Shown: positions 38,949-53,714, counted from the first letter of the stretch. The stretch: DNA of 64,000 nt from Phoebastria nigripes (GCA_035582835.1 JAYKAV010002798.1:1-64000), one strand, 5' to 3'. The notes: a model not told the origin generated them from the sequence alone. Program-made: numbers and translations.

Positions 38949-39613
38949 AGAATCATGGAATCACAGAATGGTTTGGGTTAGAAGGGACCTTAAAGGTCAT
39001 CTAGGTCCAACCCCCCTGCCATGGGCAGGGACACCTTCCACTAGACCAGGTTGCTCAAAGCCCCATCCAACCTGGCCTTGAACACTTCCAGGGAGGGGGC
39101 ATCCACAACTTCTCTGGGCAACCTGTTCCAGTGCCTCACCACCCTCATAGTGAAGAATTTCTTCCATATATCCAATCTAAATCTACCCTCTTTCAGTTTA
39201 AAGCCACTACCCCTTGTCCTATCTCTACATGCCCTTGTAAAAAGTCCCTCTCCAGCTTTCTTGTAGGCCCCCTCCAGGTACTGGAAGGCTGCTATAAGGT
39301 CTCCCCAGAGCTTTCTCTTCTCCAGGCTGAACAACCCCAACTCTCTCAGCCTGTCTTCATAGGAGAGGTGCTCTAGCCCTCTGATCATCTTCGTGGCCCT
39401 CCTCTGGGCTCGCTCCAACAGATCCATGTCCTTCTTATGTTGGGGGCCCCAGAGCTGAACGCAGTACTCCAGGTGGGGTCTCACGAGAGCGGAGTAGAGG
39501 GGGAGAATCACCTCTCTTGACCTGCTGGTCACGCTTCTTTTGATGCAGCTCAGGATACGGTTGGCCTTCTGGGCTGCAAGCGCACAGTGCCAGGTCATGT
39601 TGAGCTTCTCATG
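38949..39613 (-). mobile_element. CR1 LINE, 5'-truncated, relatively young
   Basis: A CR1 non-LTR retrotransposon on the minus strand. The low-coordinate end carries the typical CR1 3' end (AGAATCATGGAATCACAGAA followed by GGTTTGGGTTAGAAGGGACC). From 39598 to 39041 one frame stays open for 185 codons and encodes the C-terminal part of the CR1 ORF2 protein, with the recognisable stretches LYSALVRPHLEYCVQLWGP and RHWNRLPREVVDAPSLEVFK. The copy is truncated at about 39613, before the catalytic reverse transcriptase and endonuclease motifs, so it cannot move by itself. The lack of frameshifts suggests a fairly recent insertion. Confidence 0.95.
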
Positions 39614-42275
39614 AAGACATGTTACTGAGAAGCAAAGTTGACAACTTGAGAAACCGTAGGAGAAGAAACTAAGTAGTTAGTAAAGCCAAAGTATTCTGTA
39701 AATGTAAAGTAAAAGGTAGCATTCATAGGCCATGTCTACACTGCAGACTGAGGTGGAGTGGAGCCCTATTTAGCCTAGTTCTAAATAAACCATCAAGGAC
39801 AGCAAAACCAATGTAGTTGTTGCAGCATGGAAATTGTGATTCTCACATAAAATATTTAAGCAGCTTAAGTATCAACATCATCAGAAATCAGATGGAGAAC
39901 TCAAGTGAGGGCTGTTTGGAGTAACACTATAGCAGAAAGCAGTCTGCTGAATAAACTCATGGAACTCAACCTCTGATTTCCCCTACCACGATCCAAAGCA
40001 GCTGGAGAGCTGATTAGATTAGTTGGGTGAGGTTAGCCTAACACAAATCATTTGGATGATAGATCTTTTATAACATTTTTGCCTTAATCTTGTTTCTGTT
40101 AGAAAGGATGTAGTTCAGGAAGAATGGGTTTTGCCACTGATAGCTAAAATGGCACTCCAGAGCATTAGACAGCTTGGTGGAAAACAGGATACTTTAAGAA
40201 AGGCCTAAACTAGACACAGATTCAGAGAGCCTCTGAAGGTGCAATAAATATTCATCCTGCACATCCTGACCCTATCAGATAACGTAAGCAGGTAATATAA
40301 TCAGATCTTATCACTATTACTGGTAGTGAATCCAGTGATTATTACTTCTAATCTTTTAACTTCAGCAGCTCCTGGAATTCCAAACATTCAGGAAAATGGT
40401 GGAGTCAGATTCTTTGAAAGCTGATGCAGAGGATGGCCAACCTTTATTGGAGTGCTGCTATTTTGGACTTTTTTAACCCATGAGAACACACTGCTGGTAG
40501 AGCTACCATGACAAGACTGATGGGATGCATCTGGGAACAGAGCTACATATTTTGAGTAGACTTCCTTACCCTCCTTTTCAAGTTTGTCTTTCATGTGGTA
40601 AGAATGTTTGTTTTCTCCAGTGACTTTGAAAGCTATGCTGCTAGGAGTTTTACCTCCTGCTGTGGCTACACAGCCAAAATTTGCAAAGGTAGGCATTAGA
40701 TTGAGAACAGTTCTTTGGCCAGGTTGGATGCTAAGCAACAGAGTTCAGATCCAGAATTTGGGTCAGAAACTTTTCTTAATGTTAGATGTCCCTCCAGAAT
40801 CACTTTTGAAACTTCATCTGTAATACTCCAGTTTCAAGCCTTTATTAAGGTGTGATGTAACACATCCACAGAGTACCAATGCTCTTCAAACAAATATATA
40901 AATGTCCTCACATCATATTTAGAAAGGTCAAATTGTAACTGAATAAATTTAGGGCTGTATTTTAGACTCTGCTTTTAGCACAAATAACTTGGGCACGTGC
41001 TGAATAGGGTATTCAAGGAATGTCTGTTTTCTCCTAAACTGTGGATTAGCCAGAAGCAGGGCTGCATATTCACTGCTCTGCAGAAAAGACTGGTTTTGTC
41101 CGGTCACATATAAATGTCCATTAGGCTTCAAACACTCATGGTCTACCTGTGTCACAAGGCCTGGTTTTGTTCTCAGGAAATCAAAGGGAAATTTGCTCTT
41201 GCCTTTAACCAGAGTGCACAAGTGGAGTTTGAATATCTTGGTGAGCTTTATTTGGAATGTGCTGATCACCAAGGGAAGAAGGCTGTCTATGTAAAGAAGA
41301 GCAGGTTTTGGACTTCAGCAGTGGAGTGAGGAAGCAGGAAGGAAGCCTGACAAGCCTTAGTCTAGTGTTCCACAAAAGATGTTTTGATATTTTTCCCATT
41401 TCGTATTTTAACCAGTAGATGTCTCTGTTTTATCATGCTGTTGTTGACAAGGACACAATATTCCTGTTGTCACAACACATATTTAGTAAAAAACCATTTG
41501 TTTCCCATGGAATGAATATATGTGACTGTAAAAATGCCGTCTTAATGCTCTTGGCATAGTCTGCTGATTTTCTGACCAACCTAAGCCCCTGGAAGCTTTA
41601 GTGAGAGCTCTGGCTGCTAAGCAACTTTAAAAATCATCCTTATGGAAATGTNCTATAGGATTTTAAAAGGACAAAAGAGGAATTTGTGAGGTTCTATGGA
41701 CATTTATCTAGAAATGTAATAAATTTAGTACACCTTTCTTTATCACATGGGAAGGCTCTCTGAAGCAGCTCACAGAACAGTATGGAGTATTCGATTTCTG
41801 CACAACGCCTCAGGAAATTCCAAGTTGTGATAGATAAATTATCTTCTCTGCTTCATGAATGTGTAAGATAATATTATTTCTGTATCTATAGCTATCAGAA
41901 GTAATAATGTAGATGATTTGAAACATTCACACCTAACTGAAAATACCAATGTGATGCAATTCTATCCAGACATTTGTATTTTCCTCATCATTTGCAAAAC
42001 ATATCGTGTGTATATATATATTTAGTCTTTCTGAACTCTTTACAGAAGAGATCAGCAGTTTTAAAATTATATTCAAATTATATTATTTTAAATACATATA
42101 AAAATAAGATATATAATTTCAGAAATTATAACTTCTTGAATTTTAGGAATTGTCTAAGAACGTGATAGGTTTCTATTAATTTTCTTGGCTTTACCTTTGT
42201 TGTCCTATGGCAGTAGTCCATACATTTAATATCAGGACCTAGTTTTTTGGCTGTTTTCCTGGGTATCTTTATATC

Positions 42276-42328
42276 TGAGATCCTGGATTAGCTCATCAGT
42301 ATTTGAGATCCTGGATTAGCTCATCAGA
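42276..42328. repeat. Two-copy tandem duplication, period 28
   Basis: TGAGATCCTGGATTAGCTCA followed by TCAG occurs at 42276 and again, identical over 24 bases, at 42304. Perfect identity points to a recent local duplication. Confidence 0.9.
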
Positions 42329-45300
42329 GAGAAAAAACTCTAGACTGGATCTGCACTGAGCCCTGAACTGCATCAGAGCTTTTTGTTTGTGGGTTATTCC
42401 ATCCTGGTCAGGTGCTCCCTTGGTAGAAATCCCTACAGAAACTGCTAGGATTTATGGTTGTGCCTCACACTAATTAGATTTCATAAGCATATTACCTTAG
42501 AGGAGAAAAATGTTGCCTAGTTCAGATGATAGCTGTGCCCGCATGAACCAAAGTGGTACATTGGGGCTTTTTTTTTGCCATTGAGACCCAGGTCTATGTT
42601 GGAAGCAGAACTTCTCCAGCTGGAGAGAGCACTGCATCAGGGACAAATGATGTGTTACAGAGTTCCCCTGCGTGTTCACGCTTCCACACGTTGTGGCTGT
42701 TTCTCCTACTGTTAAGTGGAGCCATAGGTGAGCTACTTTTTAGTCCACGTTTATGCTCCAAATGCACTGTGGTGAGAGGCGCAGATGGCCAGTCTCTACA
42801 AGTCATTAGTCCCGTGTCACCGGTTCCACATCCTCAGAGGGCGGCCGTTTCTAGGAGCCAAGCAGAACATGAAGTAGTAGAAGGAAATATCAGGCCTTAC
42901 CCTGAAACGCTTATTATTAGACACAGCTGTTCCCTACATGCATGGACAATGAGGAGTTGATTGTAGAAGGGGAAATCAGTGTTGAATAGTTGCAAAAGGA
43001 CCAAATTGTCTGTCAAATCTTCCTGATTGTCAAACTGATGGCCAGACCACAGAAACCCCAGAGGTTTCCATGACTGCAGCTATACAGCAGAGTTTCTACA
43101 GCTCAATCAAGCTTAAGACAAGAAATAAACCTGAAAATAAATTTGTCAGGTATGAACAGCTATAATGCAGCTATTTGCAGCAAGGTTAGGGACAATAAAA
43201 TTCATCTTCAAAGAACCCTTGAACATGGAACAAATACATTATACTCTGGCTATGCCTCAGGAAGTATCTTTCGTAGCTGACATTTTCATAATACATATAT
43301 TTTTTTCTTTTTAACTGCCAGCATCTGGCAATTTATGAGAAAGACCTGGAATGGAGGCTTTGGGGTATTTACAACTGCTTCTATCTACACACTGATTACA
43401 TCTACTTCTACTTCCTGAAAAAAAACCAGCACCACCAGAAAACCAAAAATTTGCTGTAAGGGCAATGTGATTCTTTATTTTGCACGACCTTTATGATAAG
43501 GGATAGCACTGCATGAGAAAGTCATAAAGACAAAAATTTGTGTTATTATTGTCAGAAGTGCTAATCAAAACAAAGTAAATACTTTTGAAAAACCTTTTAC
43601 TGTGGAATATATATGACAAAACCATGTGACTTCTAGTAGTTTACAGCGAATCATGGCAGTACTCGAAGAGGACAGTATAATTCAGGCACCAGTCAGTTAC
43701 ACCTGGAATAAACTGGAACCACTGTGTATAAGGAATATATGTAATATTACTATATACTGTTATGTATGGTTTCTCTGAGATGTAAACACACAGCTATGTT
43801 CTTTCAAAAGGATTATTTATTATTGATCTTGCAGATTATAATGGCTTCTGCTTTATTCTGGGTCCTTCATGCCCAATTATTTTTCTGTAAATAATCTAAT
43901 GAGAAACACATTTTTATGGGAAAATACCTGTTTTACTATACCTATAAGCTAACTTAGACTGATGTATTTCACTGCTATTAATAGAAACATGGCAACGGCA
44001 CCATGGCTGCGGTTTGGTTTTTTTGCAAAATGATTTATCTTAGTAGTCATGGAAGTACATGCTCCTATAATTGTCCCATGCTCCTTTGGAGGATAAGAAG
44101 TGGGAGGGAGGTGATTTGTTGCCTTCAGTACAATACGTTTGACATTATGACAGAAAAGTTAATGTTAGTCTGAAAGCAAATAAGTGGCAATACTGCTTTT
44201 GCTGTCATACAAGATGCAGAAATGCATGTGATGTGGAGATTAAGGAGTCAAAGCATAGGAATATTTGAGGTGCTTTTCAAAATTTGGGATCTTGAGTTGT
44301 GAACTGAATCTTTCAGCATCTAAGAAAACACTCCTCATCTTTAAGCTCCTGTTTATATTTGCCTCTAACAGAACCCATAATATCTCCTCTTCTGTCTTAA
44401 TGGCAATATTTCAAAAGGAATCTAGTTTGACATGAGATTGGGATTATTTAGAAATACAGGACTATATTAACTCCGGGTGACTGAGGGAAATACACCATCC
44501 TCCATCAGCCCTAACATCACCATTTGGGGATACATTTATGCTCAAATGATTAGCTCCCTGCTTCATTTCCAAATCCTGGTTCACTTCCAGACTCTTTCTG
44601 GCGGCAGGTAATCACCTCCCTCTGAGATGAAACCAATATTCTTGATAATATACTCCAGGAGAGCAATATGGACAAAACATTGAAATCTAAAAGCAGGAAC
44701 AAGGATGTTTAGACCAGATTTGTCCATGACCTCCACCTCTGCACAGGGCCCTTTTGCTGTAGGTGCCCGTACTGACACTTCCAAAATGGGAGGGACCTGT
44801 CTGTGTGCTCGGGCTGAGCCAGGACAGACATTTTCATCACTGTCACAAACACATTTTCAAATGTACATATTATAGGTACAATCTGACACCCGATATGATT
44901 TATGAGAGAAAGCACTCGTATAGCAACTGTGTGATGTTACTGTGCATATGTAATGCATCTGTTGGGGGAAGGATGCTATATGTAACTCAACAAGATAAAA
45001 AGCAATTTCTATGGATTTTTATCAGTGGGAGGCTTGTTTTAGAGCAGCATGATTTGGGTAAGAAATTCTAAAAGAGGAATACAGTTTCCAGATCTCTCTC
45101 AGTGGAAATCAGAGATCCAAACAGTAAAATGATGCCAGTAAAGAAAGTGAGTAACAGCTGCACTTTCATTGTCTGATCCTTCCACTTACAGTTAGTCTTT
45201 CAATATGATGAACATCATTGCTAACATGAAAATGTGCAAATAAAATCGCACTGAAAGTGTTAAACGTCAGCAATGTTAGTAGGGTCACTAGCTGCACACC

Positions 45301-48300
45301 AAATCTGGAAGCTGGGATGAAAGGGATTAGGTTTTTTTTCTCACATCAAAGGAAAACATGTCTCCTCTGAAATACCCTGTCAAACAGAAAAAGCCGCAGT
45401 CCCCTCTCCAATACAAAGCACTGTTTTTTATTAAAATTCATTTAGTTTCTGACTCTGTAGCTGGAAAGAAAAGCAATATTTATTTTGGAGTTCCCAATTG
45501 CTTTTGAATTTGACAAATGACTTAAATTATTTGCTTATCAGATTTAGTTTAGGAATTAATTGTATATTTTTTCCAGAGGGTGTTACAATTGCTAAAGAGT
45601 TTCATCAATTTTCCATTAATGTGTAAGTCAGTCTTAGNGATAATTACCAAAGCAGAGGCATCATATTAACCTCTTGGTACCAGAAGTTGGGATTAGCATA
45701 TTAGCACTTAAGCAACGTAAGCCTTGGTCCATTGGTGAAAAGAGATTAAACTGCAGCATGCTGTGCCTGCTGTGAATGAATTTACTATACCTGGTCTAAT
45801 CTATTTTCTGCAGTGCACAAATCCTTATCCAGATCCACAGAACTCAGTCAGAATATCCTCACTAACTTCATGAGCCAAAGGCCCATGTAAAGCAGCTGTC
45901 AGGATCAAAATCCTACTTCAATTTGCTGTGTCTTAAACCAGCTCAAAAGAGTGAGCCTTTAGCTGTTTCTTAGGTTTTCTCTTTCTGCACGCTATACAGT
46001 AATTACTGGGTTTTCGCACAAGGTGGTAAATTTCAAGTTATTTAGATGCACTGAAGCATAGATGTTAGAGGTAGATAAGACCTATTAAGGCATGGGGAAT
46101 ACTACTTTGATAATGTCACATAAATTAATATGCCTTTTGCTTCCTGACAACGCTGGAATTGACCAAAGAGCTAAAACAAGAATATCTGTGTGTGGCTGTA
46201 ACATTACCCGCATAATATATACTTTTCTGATCAATAATTTATACATCAAGACATGCTTCAAAATCTAATCACCAGGGTAAACCACAGTAAGAGCCCCATT
46301 GCTTTAAACTAAAATCTTTTTAAAAAGCTTTAAAAAGTGACTTGGTAGAATTATGGTGGCAGTAGTACAATTTTAAAATCAGTGACTGAATGAATTTTTT
46401 TCAGTGAGATATCTGGCTTAGACAGTTATCATTCATTTTTTCTTCAAATAGTATTTAGACATTGCAAGTTAGAAAAGAAGCAGCAAATATATAGGCATAG
46501 ATACCTTATATAAAATGCCAGCATTTTCTATTATTTATTAAACATGTTAGAAGGTTCATGGGAATAAAGTTATGAAAGAAACTTGTTGTTCTGCATTACT
46601 ATTGCCTTAAGCTTTGATGACCTGTGAGTTATCAAAACTTACAGTTAGGTCCTGAAATTGAAAACCAAGGTGGCCTTTCTAGATACGAGCTGTTTAATTT
46701 TCAAGAGAAGTGCAAAGAGCTCCTGGGGAAGGCTGTGGAATATCACGTCTACTGCCTCACTTTTCCTAGCTATAAATTTCCTGTTGTATAAAACTTCTGC
46801 ATGAAAACTACTGTGTAGTAGCTGCCAACTTTACATTGGTCTTATGAGGATCAATTAATTATGTTTGGCATTCGATAAACTTTCAGAGATCAGTTCCCAT
46901 TTAAATCCCAGCACCATGCCTGCTCTCTTCCTTACGCAGGAATAAAAGACGGGGTTATTGGTATTGTTCATCTCCTGCCACGCAGGCACTCGGGGATGTG
47001 CTGGCCGCAGTCTAAGGACCTGCGTTGATATTCTTACTATCAATTTTTAAATGGTTCTGGAAATGATACCACACTGGACCAACTGTTAGCAGTAACCACA
47101 NCTGCGCTACCTCTCCAAAGTACTGGTTCGCATGACATGATTTTGTGGCATAAGATAACTTGTTTTCTTCGTAATTTATTATTTACTATTTACATTGCAT
47201 TGCTGGAATAATGTAGTTCACTTTGAAGTGGGCTCTTTACAGACAATTGGCAGACTCTTGTCTGGGTCTAGATTAAACTTGATACTGAATGAACACAATA
47301 AATAAAATGGAAAGATAGGAAGATGGGAACGCTATCTTTACTGGTCAAAGCTTAGTACCACATATCTACTTTACATGGTTTTTATATGAGTGCCTTTAGA
47401 GGGAATGAGTGCCTTTATGAATTCTGGGCGCTGTGTAGCACTAAGTGCTCTTTACATGGTTAAAAAATACAATTTATTATTTTCAATGATCATTAGATTT
47501 ACATATGATTTATATATGTAAGGCCTTTTTGCAACAGTAAGAAAGGTAAAAGTGCCCTTAGATTAAATGAGAATTGGGTTATCACATTAATAATATTTTT
47601 CATTTCCTCACAGTGAAAAAAATACACCCTCAAATGTGTGTGCAAAAAAATGCCCCTCAAAGATAAGGGCAAAGCTTGAGATGGGTATACTGGTCCAGAG
47701 TTTGTGTAGTTCAATTGGTGGGAGTGGCATATATTAATACTGTTCACTTTCTCCCACATCTCTAACAAATATCAAATAATATTTCCAACAAATGGTTGAC
47801 TTTTCCTTCTCTTCCCTCCTGAAAGGCACTTGTTTGCAGAAGTTCTGCCAAAACCATGAAAACATGAATAATTATTCTATACATCTTCCATGGCAGAAAG
47901 AAGCTGTAAGTATCCCATTTGAAGAAAAGCCTATTAACATACTGGAAATGAAAAAAAAAATCATCCTTTTCCTCTGCTCTCCACTAGCCTGCCAAGCTGG
48001 AAGACTGACATTATTAATTATTCTCACTGGACCTTCTTTTCACTACATTTTGTTAGTTCATTAAAATTCCTGTTTACCAATTTATAAGCTTCCCCTTCAG
48101 AAATGTGTATGAAGACATAATCTGTGCATGTATTTGTGTGTGGTTATCTATCTTAACTACAGCATCTACAAAAGCAGAAACCTTAATGACCTTAATGCAA
48201 TCAGGAAAGAAACTTCTGAGTCCTTTCAATACAAATGCCTTATTAATGGCTTTTACAGCTGATCTGCCGAATGCTGAGTTGAAACATATGAGAACACCTG

Positions 48301-49991
48301 ATATTATGCTGATAGACAAGAGGTCAAATATCTACAGGGGTACATAGGTTACTGCTGAAAGCTTAAGCAATTGCTTGCACGCATGGTTATTTATAGTGTT
48401 GAAGAGTGAACCAAGAGTATTGGTATCTGATCCATATCTCAGATACATAAAGCAAACTGAATGCCAACTGAGGGAACAACAGATGCCCATGAAGCTCGTC
48501 TGGTTGCCAGATGTCATTTTGAATAAAGTTATTAAATATTAATGGCCACTTAAGCGGATTTCCTCTGCTAGTTTCCCTCTGGAACAGTCACCAAATCCCA
48601 AATTATCTGGGCTGCATTATAGTCCATGAAATATGCCTATGCTACTTCAAGGTTGCATCTCAGGCCCTTCGATGAAGAACATTCTTCTTTCTAAATCTCC
48701 ACAGCTGTGGAAGTTAACTCTCACTCAGAGCAGGAAGGGCTTCCTAGTAGCTGTGCAACAGGGATCGCTGGCTGTAAGAATCAAAACTTCATGGTAAGAA
48801 TAAAACCAGTGCCAGACCGTCAGAGGTCCTGGTTAGATCAGAAGTTTGAGTTCATGCATTACTTGTATCAGTTTCCCTTTAGCACATTTTTAGGTTTGAT
48901 TATCCTACTTTAAAAATGGTACTTGAATGCAAACATATGCTGCTTGGTTATGAATAAAACAACAATAAAATATTATGCTTAGTTTATGAATACAAGTAAG
49001 TAAAATGACTTTGCTTGGTCCAGGGGTTCTTAAACTGTATAACACTTAACTGCAATGAAAAATGCATCAATTATGCCTAGGAAGCCAACAGCTTCCTTCT
49101 GAGCAGAAATGCAACTGGGAACTGCTGCTGTTGCTCCCAGCATTACCATAGAGATGGTACATGAGAAGAATAAACTTGGGGACTTCTGGAAGCCTTTGTA
49201 TTTTGTAACAGATAAAATGATGCAGTTCAGAACAACGGGCAGCATCTCTCCAGGACACACGCAGGAGGCTATGCAGTGTAGAAGCAGGAACTTCACATAT
49301 AACGAGCCACTTTTAGCATAGCAGATTTTGTGGTAGCCTCTCGTAACAGAGTAAAATACATTCCCCCAGTGTGAGCTTAATTTTAAAAGACATCTGCTTA
49401 CAACTCTAAGTGATAATATTTTGCAGTGATAGGGAACATTTGAATCACAAGCAAGAGACTGGAGTATTGGCTGTGACTACCTGCAATTACCATTTCAACT
49501 CTCTCTTACAAAGATTTNATTCCAGATCTCCACAGCTGTTCATATTCATGTACTGTACAGATGAGGAGGACAAAGATATCCGCTCAGACTACTTACATCT
49601 CACAGTCTTTTAGATACTTAGAGTAATCTAAAATGTACAAAATGTACATCTAAAACAGCAGAACATTGTCTCAAGATTACAGACTCTGCAGCAAAGTCAC
49701 CAAATCTCAGATTTACTCTTACACAAAACTGCTGTTTACAAATCCCTAGATTTCATGACAGCAGCAGATGGTGAAAATACATTTCTAACTCATTTCTGTG
49801 CTATGCAGGGGATGAATTCTTTTTGCTCTCCTCGTAAGTATCCTTCCAATATGATTCTAACATTATTTCCAAAAGCTGAAATTGGTTATGAGGTTGGTTT
49901 TTTTCTCCATTTCATTTTGTATTGTTTTTGAAGTGAAGAACAAGTAAAACTTATCTTCATTTATATTTCAAATGCAGCACCTGTCAGCACT

Positions 49992-50063
49992 CATATATAT
50001 AATATATATACACACACATATATACACACACACACACAAATATACATATATATGTATGTATGT
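49992..50063. repeat. Compound TA/CA microsatellite
   Basis: Alternating (AT)n, (CA)n and (TATG)n runs of about 70 bases. Purine-pyrimidine alternation of this kind can take up left-handed DNA. The Tyr/Ile/His-rich frame over it is an artefact. Confidence 0.9.
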
Positions 50064-51583
50064 CCACTTATACAGAGAGAGATCCCTGTTAAACATCTTC
50101 AAATCTGAAAGACAAAGGCTTAATTTAGGAGCATTTAGAGTTGTGGGCTACATTGCTGGCTTGGTGCTAAATGCAATTTACGAAGCACTTTATGCAATGT
50201 TTTATTATACAAAAAATTGCAGATGTGCCAAAAGTAACAAAGCGGATTGGTTTGGAAGATTTAATGAATTTATGTCAGCTCTGAAAGCCTGAGTCAAACA
50301 TCATATTCCTGGAGCTTAGTTTGGATTGCTAGTGCTTTTTAAAGTAATTAAGAGCATACAGTTAGGAGACATTTGAACTAGGCTGGAAATACTCTACTGG
50401 AAAATACAGTTTTGTTACACATCTTTTCTGCATTGTGTCATGTTGGTTTCCTTTCTTTTTTACTGCATACTGCTTTGCCCAAGACTTGCACTTCCCGTTG
50501 TGTCAATGTTTTCAGCCCCCACTGATTCCTGTGAGAATCCCACCTATGGGAGAATGGCAAGAAAGAAAAGCTCAAAAATAACAACAAAAATGCATATGTT
50601 CCATGTTAAAAATCCACAGGCTCTGAGGATTTCAGATAGATACTTGTATAATAAATGCATACAGGGTGATTCTTTCTTCATTCAGTATGATGAAATACCT
50701 GGAACACTCCCCCACAGGGTTCTGTTGTGTTTTTCCAAAAAAATCAATTCACAGTATTTCCTGATTTGCTTCACCAACCTGATCTCATTTCAATAGTTCT
50801 CTTTGTGAGGAAGATGGAATAGAGATCTTCTAACACAGTCAGTTCAGCTCCAAATTCAGTTATACAGAAATGTTTTTAATGTAATATTGTACTGTGATTT
50901 ATACCCATTTAGCAAAGCCAAGCATTAATAGAATCAAGAGAAAGAGGAAAAGAATAAAATTATTACTAGACCTTACACTAGACCTTTTCTTCAGAAAAAG
51001 CAAAATAAAAGGGTCTCAAGACTGACTTGTATATTAGAACAGTTACCCACATAATATTGAGATGTAAAAATTAGGAGTGTCTACAGAATATTGAATGAAG
51101 CCTGGAGGTATCATAAATATTGATCACTAGAACAGATGGGTAAGCATTTACTGAGGAAAATTTTGAGTGAAATGAAAATGAAANAAATATTTTCTCCATG
51201 CCTTTTCTTCTGTTGTAATGGTAAAAAAAAGTATTTTTTAGAAACCAAATGTCTCAGATATCCATTACAAATGTGAAGATTTTCATTTAGAGGGAAAAGC
51301 TTTTCTAAACAAATTTCAAACAGTAAATTTCTGACTGTCTCCATTGGAAACTAATAATTGAGCCTTAAGTACCTGGACAAAACACTAGTGTACTTCTTGG
51401 GGTACTGCATCACTATGTGGACTCTGGAGATCTGAGTCACCTGTTGGAATGGTCAAATTCTACCTTCCCAATTTAACTACCACTTTGCCTCAGGTGGATG
51501 AATCTCAGCACAAATGTTTACCAGAGCCATCACAATGGTGATGTGTTTCAATGCACAGCAAAGTAATACCCAAATCCTTGAAT

Positions 51584-51606
51584 CCTACCCAAATCCTACC
51601 CAAATC
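51584..51606. repeat. Two-copy 11-base tandem repeat
   Basis: CCTACCCAAAT occurs twice in tandem, with a related ACCCAAATCC just before. A small local slippage product. Confidence 0.8.
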
Positions 51607-52017
51607 CACCACACGCACAAAAGGAAGAGTGCCCNTCTTCCTCTACACTGAATTTAGGGGGATGCCATTGTGACAACACTTTTAAATGAGTTCATCAAAA
51701 TTAAGGGTGTGAAGTTTAGGTGGAATGAATCTGAATTCTGATGTTCATGACATTTCCTGATACTTCACATAATCACTAATTTGCATATGATATATAAAAA
51801 ATTAAGATTAAATAATAAGCACAGCATATTAACCTTCTCTTACTTGTAGATAATCTATATGGGAAGAGTACAATTCATTTTTCTAATTGCAAGGGAATTT
51901 CATGTTATTCAGTGGGGTATCCTCCGGCTAGATATGTGCAATGGCTTCTACTATTGAATCCTTCCCAAAACGAAGTTGAAAACAAAACTCACCAACCTAT
52001 GTCAGAACCAGGATTTT

Positions 52018-53714
52018 ACAGAATCAGAGAGTCACTAAGATTGGAACGGACCTCTAGATATCATCTAGTCCAACACCACCACCCCCTGCCCTCAAAGCAG
52101 GTCATGGTGAACTACGGCAGGTTGCTCAAGGCTCTGTCCAGTCATGTTTTGAATGTCTCCAGGGGTAGACACTCCACAATCTCCCTGGGCAAGCTGTTCC
52201 AGTGTTTGACCACTCTCACAGTAAAGAAGTTTTTTCTTATATTTAAAGGGAATGTCCTGTTTTTTAACTAGTGCTAATTGCCTCTTGTCCTGTCACTGGC
52301 CACCCGTGAGAAGAGTCTGGCTCCATCTTCTTTATCCACTCCCCTAATCAGGTATTTGTACACATTGATAAGATTCCCCTTAAACCTTCTCTTCTCCAGG
52401 CTGAACAGCCCCAGCTCTCAGCCTCTCCTTGTATTACAGATGCTTTAATCCTTCAGTCATCTTTGTGCCCTTTGAAGGACTCACTCCAGTCTGTCTGTGT
52501 CTCTCTTGCACTGGGGAGCCCAGAACTGGATGCATGTCTGCAGGTGTTGCCTCACCAGTGCTGAGTAGAGGGTAAGAATCACCTCCCTCAACCTGCTGGC
52601 AACACTCGTCCTAACACAGTCCAGATGCTGTTGGCCGCCTTTGCCGCAAAGGTACGTTGCTGGCTCATGTTCAACTTGGTGTCCACCAGGACAGCAAGTT
52701 CCTTTTCTGCAAAGCTGCTTTCCAGAGAGTTGGCCCCAAGCATGTACTGGTGCCTGGGGTTCCTCCCCAGGCACAGGTTTTTGCATTTTTCTTTTGTTGA
52801 ACTTCATGAGGTTTCTGTTGGCTCATTTCTCCAGCCTATCAAGGTCTCTCTGAATGGCAGCACAACCCTCTGGTGTATAAACCACTCCTCCCAATTTTTT
52901 ATCATCCACAAACCTGCTGAGGATGTGCTCCTTCCCATCATCCAGGTCATTATTAAGATGTCAAACAGTACTGGCCCCAGTATTGACCCCTGGGGTACAC
53001 CACTTATGNCTGGCCTCCAGCTGGACTTTGTGCTGCTGATTACAACCCTTTGAGCCTGGCAGTTCAGCCAGTTTTCAGGCCACCTCACTGCCCACTTACC
53101 TAGTTTGTGTTTTATCAGTTTGTCAGCGAGGATGTTATGGCAGACAGTGTCAAAAGCCTTATCAACATCCACTAATCTCCTCACATCCACCAAGATAGTC
53201 ATGTCATTGTAGAAAGCTATCAGGTTAGTTAAGCATGATTTCCCTTTTGTAAATCCATCTCTCAGTCACCTTCATGTCCTTAATATAGTTGGAAACAGCT
53301 CCCAGGATGATTTGCTCCATGACCTTCCCAGGGATTGAGGTGAGGCTGACCAGTCTGTATATTCTCCTTCTTGCCCTTCTTGAAGATATCAGTGACGTTT
53401 GCTTTCTTCCAGTCCACAGGAACGTCTCCTGATCACCACAACTTTTCAAAGATAATTGAGAATGGCCTCGTGGTGACATCACCTGCGTCCCCCAGTACTT
53501 GTGGGTTCATCCCGTCAGGTCCCATCGACTTGTGTATGACCAGTTTGTTTAAATGTTCCTTAATCCAATTCTCCTCCACTGAGGGTAAGTACTTCTCGCT
53601 CCAGACTTTCCTGGGGTTCTCAGAGATCTCAGATTCCTGATGGTTGATCTTATAAGCAAAGACCCTCTGTGCTGGCTTGAGCTGCAGCTTCAATACTGCT
53701 AATGTGAATTGCAC
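52018..53714 (-). mobile_element. CR1 LINE, older and longer copy with disrupted ORF2
   Basis: A minus-strand CR1 retrotransposon fragment of about 1.7 kb. The 3' end at 52018 resembles the CR1 terminus (GAATCAGAGAGTCACTAAGA, then GGAACGGACCTCTAGA). Broken frames encode parts of ORF2 in the expected order from right to left: 53714-53433 (MGPDGMNP region before the catalytic core), 53482-53225 (SIPGKVMEQIIL region), 53202-52804 with reverse transcriptase motifs DVDKAFDTVCHNIL and SGVPQGSILGPVLF, and 52807-52481 with the C-terminal end. At least three frame changes and an N at 53009 interrupt it. The polymerase FADD-type acidic motif is not evident in the degraded frame. The endonuclease half is missing. 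This is a dead copy older than the one at 39 kb. Confidence 0.92.

Larger units (their letters stand above)
39614..52017 (-). other. KCNB2: KCNB2 intron, between two CR1 copies
   Basis: About 12.4 kb of AT-rich intronic sequence. It contains the small tandem repeats at 42276-42328 and 51584-51606, the TA/CA microsatellite near 50 kb, and a short stretch near 39730-39790 that begins GGCCATGTCTACACTGCAGA and may be a fragment of an old DNA transposon. Open frames up to 135 codons (42553-42960) are not recognisable as genes. Confidence 0.55.

Noticed and set aside
39051..39376. Plus-strand open frames over the CR1 at 39 kb
   Set aside because: They are antisense shadows of CR1 ORF2.
49972..50292. 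106-codon plus-strand frame near the microsatellite
   Set aside because: Its first third is translated TA/CA repeat and the remainder matches nothing I recognise.
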